Origin: Candidatus Sumerlaeota bacterium
GTDB taxonomy: Bacteria > Sumerlaeota > T1SED10-198M
Direction: 5' to 3'
Length of the DNA: 12,243 nucleotides
NCBI GenBank assembly: GCA_003554345.1
Contig: PWGE01000107.1
Location: forward strand, 1-12,243
In this document: in pieces, positions 8,205 through 12,243 of the stretch
How positions within the stretch are numbered: the first letter of the stretch is position 1
How the letters are laid out: every line of letters starts with the position of its first letter
Notes under the pieces: model-generated
Databases searched by the model: none
Seen by the model: only the letters and a program-made list of their open reading frames with translations
What the model was told of the DNA's origin: nothing
Made by a program: the position numbers and the translations under genes

Positions 8205-9053
8205 ATGGAGATTCAATCTCTCATTAACTGGCTGCACTATCCTGTTGTTGCTCAGGTTTTGCGAATCCTGGTTATCCTGGTTATTGGTCTCCCCTTCATA
8301 AAATTTTTATCTAAAATAACCGGTAAAGCCGCCGGAAAGAGGTTTACAGCTCAGATCCAGATGTTAATCCAAAAAGGGATACTTTACGGAGGCATCATTC
8401 TCCTTCTTATCACCATCCTTCATGAACTGGGCTTTAACCTCACCACCTTACTGGGAGCAGCAGGTATAGTAGGAGTGGCCATTGGTTTTGCCTCTCAAAC
8501 CAGTTTCTCAAACATCATCAGCGGTCTTTTTTTAATATCAGAAAAGCCTTTTGAAATCAATGATATCATTCAGGTTGGCAACACCTTTGGAGTGGTAATG
8601 TCTATAGACCTGCTTTCAGTGAAGCTGAAGACCTTCGACAACCGGTTTGTCCGGATTCCCAATGAAACCCTGATTAAAACGGAAATGATCAACATTACCC
8701 GTTTTCCCATCCGGCGCATGGATATTGAACTGGGAGTAGCCTATAAGGAAAACATCAGGCGGGTCATTGATATCCTGAAAGATATCGCCAATAAAAACCC
8801 CTATTGCCTGGATGAACCGGAACCGCTCATCTTCTTTGATAACTTTGGAGACTCTGCTTTAAATATTCAGTTCCGTCTCTGGTTTGTCAAAGAAAACTTC
8901 TTTGACCTGAGAACCACTATTTTCGTTGAAGTCAAGGAAAGGTTTGATGAAGAAGGAATAGAAATCCCCTTTCCACATCGTACAATCTACACCGGCGAAG
9001 CAACGCAACCTTTTCCGGTTCAGATAAATCCAGAAAAAACAAATGAAGAATGA
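8205..9053 (+). CDS. MscS-family small-conductance mechanosensitive channel
   Basis: This 282-residue inner-membrane protein should be a homo-heptameric tension-gated pore that releases solutes on hypo-osmotic shock. Length matches E. coli MscS (286). Three membrane helices fit residues about 13-35, 57-75 and 81-111. The third is the Gly/Ala-rich pore helix GAAGIVGVAIGFASQTSFSN (84-103), ending in the characteristic ISGLFLISEKPFEINDII. The beta domain carries VRIPNETL (149-156), the PN motif of the family, and residues about 170-270 form the alpha/beta cytoplasmic vestibule. An AGAGGAGG site lies nine bases before the ATG at 8205. The gene follows DUF432 by 19 bases and its stop overlaps the ATG of the phosphatase gene, so the three form an operon. 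The charged tail (NPEKTNEE) is short. The assignment is secure. Confidence 0.95.
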   Translation: MEIQSLINWLHYPVVAQVLRILVILVIGLPFIKFLSKITGKAAGKRFTAQIQMLIQKGILYGGIILLLITILHELGFNLTTLLGAAGIVGVAIGFASQTSFSNIISGLFLISEKPFEINDIIQVGNTFGVVMSIDLLSVKLKTFDNRFVRIPNETLIKTEMINITRFPIRRMDIELGVAYKENIRRVIDILKDIANKNPYCLDEPEPLIFFDNFGDSALNIQFRLWFVKENFFDLRTTIFVEVKERFDEEGIEIPFPHRTIYTGEATQPFPVQINPEKTNEE

Positions 9054-9754
9054 ACATGAAAAAACACCAAAAATCAGCTCATGGTATTATTTTTGATCTG
9101 GACGGAACCCTGTTAGATTCTCTGAAAGATATCGCACTTTCCCTGAACTGGGTACTACAGAGCAGGGGCCTGCAGACTTTTCCCATTGAAAGTTATCGTT
9201 ACTTTGTGGGAAGTGGTCTAAGAGAACTGCTTTACAGGGCATTACCGGAGACAACTCTTGATGAGAGAATGGTAGAAGAATTTGCCAATGATTTCAGAAA
9301 AATATATCTTATCCAATGGAAAGAGAACACAAGGCCTTATGCAGGGATTATTTCGCTTCTTGAGAAGCTCAATGCCATGCAAGTCCCTTTAGCCATTCTT
9401 TCTAACAAACCCCATGACTTCACCTGCAGAATAGTCAAAGAATGCCTTTCAACAAGGTATTTTCAACCAATATACGGTGCCCGGGAAAATGCCCCCAAAA
9501 AACCTCATCCTGATGCTGCTCTTCAAATTGCTGCTGCCTGGAATCTTGACCCCCGAAACATCCTTTTTATAGGGGACACTCCCGTTGACATGGAAACCGC
9601 CCGGAAAGCCGATATGGTTCCCATAGGAGTGGCATGGGGTTTTAGAACCATCAAAGAACTCCAGGAAAGCGGAGCATCTGCTATTTTACATCAACCCCAT
9701 CAGCTGCTTGAAAAATTTTTTGCCAGGCAAGAAAAAAACAATGATTTTGTCTGA
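9050..9754 (+). CDS. HAD-family phosphatase, phosphoglycolate phosphatase-like
   Basis: This 234-residue cytoplasmic protein is a haloacid dehalogenase-type phosphohydrolase with an alpha-helical cap of the Gph/PGMB subfamily. Motif I is FDLDGTLLDS, with nucleophile D16 and acid/base D18; motif II is ILSNKPHD, with S118; motif III is KKPHPD, with K151; motif IV is GDTPVDMETARKA, with D176 and D180. The cap spans about residues 25-95. Possible substrates are 2-phosphoglycolate or another small phosphate ester; HAD enzymes are promiscuous and sequence alone does not choose. The ATG at 9050 overlaps the mscS stop (ATGA), indicating translational coupling; a second in-frame ATG at 9056 is equally possible and no strong SD is visible. 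It is the last gene of the DUF432-mscS operon. Confidence 0.92.
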   Translation: MNMKKHQKSAHGIIFDLDGTLLDSLKDIALSLNWVLQSRGLQTFPIESYRYFVGSGLRELLYRALPETTLDERMVEEFANDFRKIYLIQWKENTRPYAGIISLLEKLNAMQVPLAILSNKPHDFTCRIVKECLSTRYFQPIYGARENAPKKPHPDAALQIAAAWNLDPRNILFIGDTPVDMETARKADMVPIGVAWGFRTIKELQESGASAILHQPHQLLEKFFARQEKNNDFV

Positions 9755-9807
9755 TTGATGCAGATCCTGTACTACCTTCAATATACATAGTTAAAAAAAA
9801 AGGACTG

Positions 9808-9833
9808 AAAAAGGGGTGTGGTACAGCCTTTTT
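9808..9833 (+). terminator. Possible terminator of the mscS operon
   Basis: AAAAAGG (9808-9814) pairs with CCTTTTT (9827-9833) across a 12-base loop, about 55 bases after the phosphatase stop codon; the stem ends in a run of five T. The stem has only two G-C pairs, so this is a weak candidate. Confidence 0.3.
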
Positions 9834-10272
9834 GTGGTGCTTTTCTGCAGAAATCAACCTGACACACCTTGCCTGTCGACAATGAAAACGGCAACCCCGG
9901 AATACTGAAAATACAAGCCCCTGCTATTTTAATAATATGTAAAGGGATTACGGTGAGACATGACACAGAATCACTTCAGCAGAAATATCTCTGAGGAAGT
10001 TCCTCATGCCGACGTACCCGCCGGCGTCATCACAGAAGAAAAACATCTGGACTTACACGGACTGACATGTACTGACACGGACAATATGGACAGAACTATA
10101 ATAAGATCAAACGGACAAATCAGTCATATCTTTTTTCTCAGGAAAATACGATTTTTTAGCTGACTTCTGTTGGCCTTCTGCTGAATGCTAAATGTTATTT
10201 TCAGGGCAGCCTTAGCTGATTCTGCCAGGGGCGAACTTTCAGAACTCCGAAAACACACAGAATCCGGACAAG
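9834..10272. other. Gene-free spacer before the repeat block
   Basis: I see no supported gene here. A 67-codon frame at 9960-10163 has a weak GGTGAG ahead of its ATG and an unremarkable translation with no recognisable motif, so I leave it uncalled. Base composition is mixed and there is no clear promoter. Confidence 0.4.
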
Positions 10273-10436
10273 AACGCAAAGTTAAAAAAGCCAGTAAAAA
10301 AGGCGCTGACAAACTTTTTGAAAGAAACGTCAAATTATATCAGGGTAGAAACGCAATATTTTGCGTCTCAAAAAAGTTTTATTTTCAGAGGAGTCCCATG
10401 CCAACTCAGAGTTGGCGCCACCAATGATGAAAATAA
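10273..10436 (+). repeat. Intergenic repeat block, copy A
   Basis: About 163 bp recur at 10525-10691 in the same orientation at roughly 80 percent identity by eye. The order is: a 9-nt periodic tract starting CGCAAAG; a conserved core (GAAAGAAACGTCAAATTAT, then CAGGGTAGAAACGCAATATT); the hairpin GAAACGC/GCGTCTC (10348-10354, 10363-10369) with an eight-base loop; an A/T run; the motif ATTTTCAGAGGAG (10381-10393); an ATG at 10398 five bases later; a palindrome CCAACT-cag-AGTTGG (10401-10415); and the shared end CGCCACCAA. The strand given is arbitrary. It contains no long coding frame and no transposase. Confidence 0.75.
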
Positions 10437-10459
10437 AAAAATCCAGAAAAAGAAAGTAT

Positions 10460-10494
10460 CACGCAAAGCCCGCAAAGTCGCAAAGAAAACAAAG
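10460..10494 (+). repeat. CGCAAAG 9-nt periodic tract
   Basis: Successive units CACGCAAAG, CCCGCAAAG, TCGCAAAG and AAAACAAAG follow one another with a period of nine (one unit eight). The same consensus opens both 163-bp blocks and recurs inverted at 10948-10974. Degenerate tracts of this sort are common between genes in many uncultured bacteria; I know of no function for them. Confidence 0.6.
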
Positions 10495-10524
10495 AATCAG
10501 TCAAGATCGTAAAAGATAAAAAAG

Positions 10525-10691
10525 CACGCAAAGTCAAAAAAGCTCGCAATAAAGACCATTACAAACATTTTGAAAGAAATGTCAAATTATCTCAGGGTAG
10601 AAATGCAATATTTAGCGTTTCAAAAAGGTTTTATTTTCAGAGGAGTTTTTCATGTCAGCACGAGCGCTAACGCCACCAACAATGAAAATAA
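10525..10691 (+). repeat. Intergenic repeat block, copy B
   Basis: This is the second copy of the block at 10273-10436. The core and hairpin are kept, with GAAATGC (10600-10606) and GCGTTTC (10615-10621) pairing around an eight-base loop. Relative to copy A, the A-C mismatch is repaired while a C-G pair becomes a U-G wobble, so pairing is retained despite substitutions. ATTTTCAGAGGAG is at 10633-10645 and an ATG follows at 10652. The palindrome of copy A is altered to TCAGC/GCTAA with one mismatch. The shared end CGCCACCAA is kept. Confidence 0.75.
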
Positions 10692-10700
10692 GAACAAGAT

Positions 10701-10722
10701 GCCGATTCGGAGATCGGCGCTC
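10701..10722. repeat. GCCGAT/ATCGGC palindrome
   Basis: GCCGAT (10701-10706) and ATCGGC (10713-10718) form a perfect six-pair stem with loop TCGGAG, followed by GCTCCCGGG. It resembles the small GGGAGCGCC-type palindromic repeats scattered in many bacterial genomes, and copy A of the repeat block has a counterpart ending AGTTGGCGCC. Confidence 0.5.
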
Positions 10723-10772
10723 CCGGGAAAACGGCAAGCCCATAGTTAAGTGAAAGGTTTTTTACCAATGTA

Positions 10773-10855
10773 TATTTTATTTTGAAAAGTTTAGATTCAG
10801 AGGAAAATAAACCACGAAAAGCACGAAAGAACACGAAATAAAGATAATATTATGT
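10773..10855 (+). repeat. Partial repeat with CACGAAA tract, copy C
   Basis: The 3' part of the A/B block reappears in degraded form (TTTTATTTTGAAAAGTTTAG, then GATTCAGAGGA at 10794-10804). It is followed by ACCACGAAAA and further CACGAAA units at 10813, 10822 and 10832 (spacing 9 and 10), then AAAGATAATATTAT. The same ending recurs at 11047-11089 with 19 bases fewer inside the CACGAAA tract. Confidence 0.6.
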
Positions 10856-10947
10856 TTACCGGTGCTAATTTTCTGTCTTCCTGAAAGTTCACTCTGTAGG
10901 ATTTGCGGCCTTTGTTTTTTACTCCAAATATTCTTTCTGTGGTATTA

Positions 10948-10974
10948 CTTTGCGGGCTTCGCGAGCTTTGCGTG
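10948..10974 (-). repeat. CGCAAAG 9-nt tract, inverted copy
   Basis: Read on the minus strand the units are CACGCAAAG, CTCGCGAAG and CCCGCAAAG, three perfect nine-base periods matching the tract at 10460-10494 but in the opposite orientation. Confidence 0.6.
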
Positions 10975-11046
10975 ATGCATTTCTTATTCTTTGTTCCTTC
11001 CCATTCTGAGTACAGTCTTCTGAATTCTGACTCCTCAGGGCTTTCT

Positions 11047-11089
11047 ATTTTCAGAGGAGAATATACCACGAAAAAAAGATAATATCATA
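11047..11089 (+). repeat. ATTTTCAGAGGAG with CACGAAA element, copy D
   Basis: A perfect ATTTTCAGAGGAG (11047-11059) is followed by AATATACCACGAAAA and AAAGATAATATCAT, aligning with copy C except for loss of about 19 bases of the CACGAAA tract. No start codon or open frame follows. Confidence 0.6.
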
Positions 11090-11099
11090 TTTTCTCTGG

Positions 11100-11195
11100 C
11101 ATCCTGTTTCACCCTGTCAATCCCTGTTACATCTCTTTTCCGGGTCAGATGAGATCATCTTTTTTCTGATATCCTGTACATCCTGTGCATCAATG
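11100..11195. repeat. CATCCTGT degenerate periodic tracts
   Basis: Two tracts lie here. In the first (11100-11135) CCTGT recurs every 10 bases (ATCCTGTTTC, ACCCTGTCAA, TCCCTGTTAC). In the second (11170-11195) it recurs every nine (CCTGTACAT, CCTGTGCAT, CAATGCAAA). On the minus strand these read as ACAGGAT-type repeats, known between genes in many environmental genomes. No coding signal is present. Confidence 0.55.
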
Positions 11196-11280
11196 CAAAT
11201 TTTCTTGTTTCTTATTCTTTCCAGACTTATCCTGGTTACATTCCCGTATCATCGATGCAAAACATCTTTTCCAGAGTTCT

Positions 11281-11293
11281 ATTTTCAGAGGAG
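11281..11293 (+). repeat. ATTTTCAGAGGAG motif, copy E
   Basis: This is a perfect copy of the 13-base motif, six bases beyond the stop codon of the convergent 94-residue gene. The flanks are unlike those of the other copies apart from a T-rich lead-in (GTTCT). Confidence 0.55.
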
Positions 11294-11299
11294 GGCCTT

Positions 11300-11584
11300 T
11301 TACTTTTTTTGCACCTGTATTCCCTTTTCATCCAATAATAGCTGAGCCATGGGGGTAATAATGGCATCAGCCGGTACAGTAAGAACACGCCTGCCTTGCT
11401 GTATTTCTTTCTCTACATATTCCACGTTTACCAATGGTCGCTGGTTTTTCAGGGTGGTTCGTGAAGGAAGATAGGATTTTTTTAAGAAAAACCCCTTCTT
11501 ATATTTGCCGGATTTTTTATCACGGGAGACCATGTTATTTTCCGTGATAATATCTACAATGGTATCTGTCACTAATTTTTGCAC
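11300..11584 (-). CDS. Small protein of the microcompartment operon, unknown function
   Basis: This 94-residue protein starts at a GTG (11584-11582): an in-frame TGA stands immediately upstream and an AGGGG site lies at 11593-11597, eight bases away. I cannot name it firmly. Residues 1-17 (LVTDTIVDIITEN) form a short amphipathic helix of the kind used as BMC encapsulation peptides. A basic linker follows (about 21-50, with KKSGKYKKGFFLKK). The C-terminal block NVEYVEKEIQQGRRVLTV (53-70) plus PADAIITPMAQLLLDEKGI (71-89) resembles, from memory, a short module found in BMC-associated proteins such as EutT-like ones (LTPAARDLL-ERGI pattern). No membrane segment is visible. It follows the shell protein by 124 bases on the same strand and ends beside the repeat region, so it is probably the last gene of the operon. 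It could alternatively be the remnant of a longer gene; a start at M18 would remove the helix. Confidence 0.75.
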   Translation of the reverse strand: MQKLVTDTIVDIITENNMVSRDKKSGKYKKGFFLKKSYLPSRTTLKNQRPLVNVEYVEKEIQQGRRVLTVPADAIITPMAQLLLDEKGIQVQKK

Positions 11585-11708
11585 TCAGCTTACCCCTGAA
11601 GAAACCGTTTCATTATAAACATACAATACTTCTCTCTGCCAGTCATCAAACTCTATTTTGCAGTATTTTTAAACTGCTCTTCTTTCAGAAAATATATCTA
11701 TCAGGCAA

Positions 11709-12008
11709 TTATTTGCCCTTTTTCTGACCACTACCGGACAGATAACCCTCCAGATCATTATGAGGACGAGGAATGACATGGGCGCTGACCAGTTCACTCA
11801 CCTTTCGGGCAGCTTCAGAACCTGCTTCTACTGCAGCTCTTACTGCTCCCACTTCGCCTCTTACCATGGTAGTAACATACCCGCGGCCGATTTTTTCGTA
11901 TCCGGCCAATTCTACTTTAGCTGCCTTGACCATTGCATCGGAAGCCTCTATCATACCCACAAAGCCAATGGTTTCAATAAGTCCCAGAGCTTGTTTTGTT
12001 TCCGCCAT
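11709..12008 (-). CDS. BMC-H microcompartment shell protein (PduA/EutM type)
   Basis: This 99-residue protein has a single BMC fold that assembles into hexagonal tiles of a proteinaceous microcompartment shell. Family signatures are [20 protein letters not shown] (7-26), [20 protein letters not shown] (37-56), EAGSEAA (61-67) and the C-terminal [11 protein letters not shown] (77-87). The central pore position, Ser in PduA (KIGSG), is Arg42 here (KIGRG), which would ring the hexamer pore with positive charge. The tail GSGQKKGK is short and basic. The ATG at 12008 has AAGGAGG at 12018-12024. It follows deoC by 153 bases and precedes the 94-residue gene by 124 bases. The DeoC neighbour points to a sugar-phosphate type of microcompartment, but the enzymatic core lies outside the window. 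Confidence 0.95.
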   Translation of the reverse strand: MAETKQALGLIETIGFVGMIEASDAMVKAAKVELAGYEKIGRGYVTTMVRGEVGAVRAAVEAGSEAARKVSELVSAHVIPRPHNDLEGYLSGSGQKKGK

Positions 12009-12161
12009 TTGTGTAATCCTCCTTTATTCATTCCTTTATTTTTATTACTCTGTGTTTTTCAAAATCAATAAAATCAAATTTCTTCGACTTCCTCTTATGT
12101 CTTATCATCTTCTGATTGCCGCATTCTGCCCTCGTACTATAAATAAAAAACAAAGACGTTT

Positions 12162-12243
12162 TTAATATGTACTTGTCGATTCTTTACCACTGACAATTGC
12201 TACTGAAGCAGAAGCGCCAATACGGCTGGCCCCTGCTTCCACC
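12162..12243 (-). CDS. deoC: Deoxyribose-phosphate aldolase DeoC, C-terminal fragment
   Basis: Only the last 26 codons and the TAA (12164-12162) are in the window; the gene runs off the right edge. The visible protein VEAGASRIGASASVAIVSG plus KESTSTY matches the end of class I aldolase DERA: the phosphate-binding strand GASRIGASAS and a C-terminal tail ending in tyrosine, which in E. coli (Y259) takes part in catalysis. DERA cleaves 2-deoxyribose-5-phosphate to acetaldehyde and glyceraldehyde-3-phosphate. Lying directly upstream of a BMC-H gene, it is likely a microcompartment cargo enzyme whose volatile product acetaldehyde is handled inside the shell. I cannot say whether it has an encapsulation peptide because the N-terminus is missing. 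Confidence 0.8.
   Translation of the reverse strand, partial: VEAGASRIGASASVAIVSGKESTSTY

Noticed and set aside
9960-10163. 67-codon frame upstream of the repeats
   Set aside because: Its SD site is weak, no motif is recognisable and the following DNA is repeat-derived; too weak to call.
10797-11069. 90-codon minus-strand frame across the repeats
   Set aside because: It translates the CACGAAA and CGCAAAG tracts, has no SD site, and its boundaries coincide with repeat modules.
10273-11293. CRISPR array
   Set aside because: The repeated units are unequal in length and imperfect, the spacers are themselves repetitive, and there are no cas genes.
11773-12165. 130-codon plus-strand frame opposite the BMC-H gene
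   Set aside because: It is the antisense shadow of a textbook BMC-H protein; its Ser/Thr/Ala-rich translation reflects the complement of that gene.

Overview
The window looks like a bacterial chromosome segment of moderate-to-low GC, probably from an uncultured anaerobe. Clues are an ADP-forming acyl-CoA synthetase, a DUF4954 left-handed beta-helix protein (a family I associate with Bacteroidetes and spirochaetes), a bacterial microcompartment (BMC) locus and intergenic repeats of the 'CACGAAA / CGCAAAG / CATCCTGT' kind common in uncultured phyla. A lineage near the Fibrobacteres-Chlorobi-Bacteroidetes (FCB) group is my guess; the sequence does not settle it. Most genes carry clear AGGAG-type Shine-Dalgarno (SD) sites; the glycosyltransferase and the HAD phosphatase do not.

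Layout. (1) 109-5357, minus strand: a four-gene operon, acyl carrier protein (ACP) > ADP-forming acyl-CoA synthetase > NagB > DUF4954 protein, with gaps of 47, 31 and 17 bases. It is read from a near-consensus sigma-70 promoter at 5412-5440. (2) 5441-5926: AT-rich spacer, then a tRNA-Ser(CGA) gene on the plus strand. (3) 6230-7129, minus: a lone family 2 glycosyltransferase. (4) 7415-9754, plus: a compact operon of DUF432 protein > MscS-type mechanosensitive channel > HAD phosphatase. (5) 9755-11299: about 1.5 kb without a convincing gene. It holds a duplicated block of about 163 bp with a conserved hairpin, five copies of an ATTTTCAGAGGAG motif, small palindromes and three kinds of 9-10-nt periodic tract. 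(6) 11300-12243, minus: the 3' end of a BMC operon, with the end of a deoxyribose-phosphate aldolase (DeoC), a BMC-H shell protein and a 94-residue protein of unknown function.

How the genes may work together. The NagB operon joins amino-sugar catabolism (GlcN-6-P to Fru-6-P) and acyl-CoA/acetate energy metabolism to a stand-alone ACP and a beta-helix protein whose fold is used elsewhere by acyl-ACP- or acyl-CoA-dependent sugar acyltransferases. That grouping suggests an unrecognised sugar-acylation or storage function. DUF432-MscS is a recurrent pair, probably an osmotic-stress module. The BMC edge resembles sugar-phosphate-utilising (SPU) microcompartments, where DeoC would make acetaldehyde plus glyceraldehyde-3-P inside the shell.
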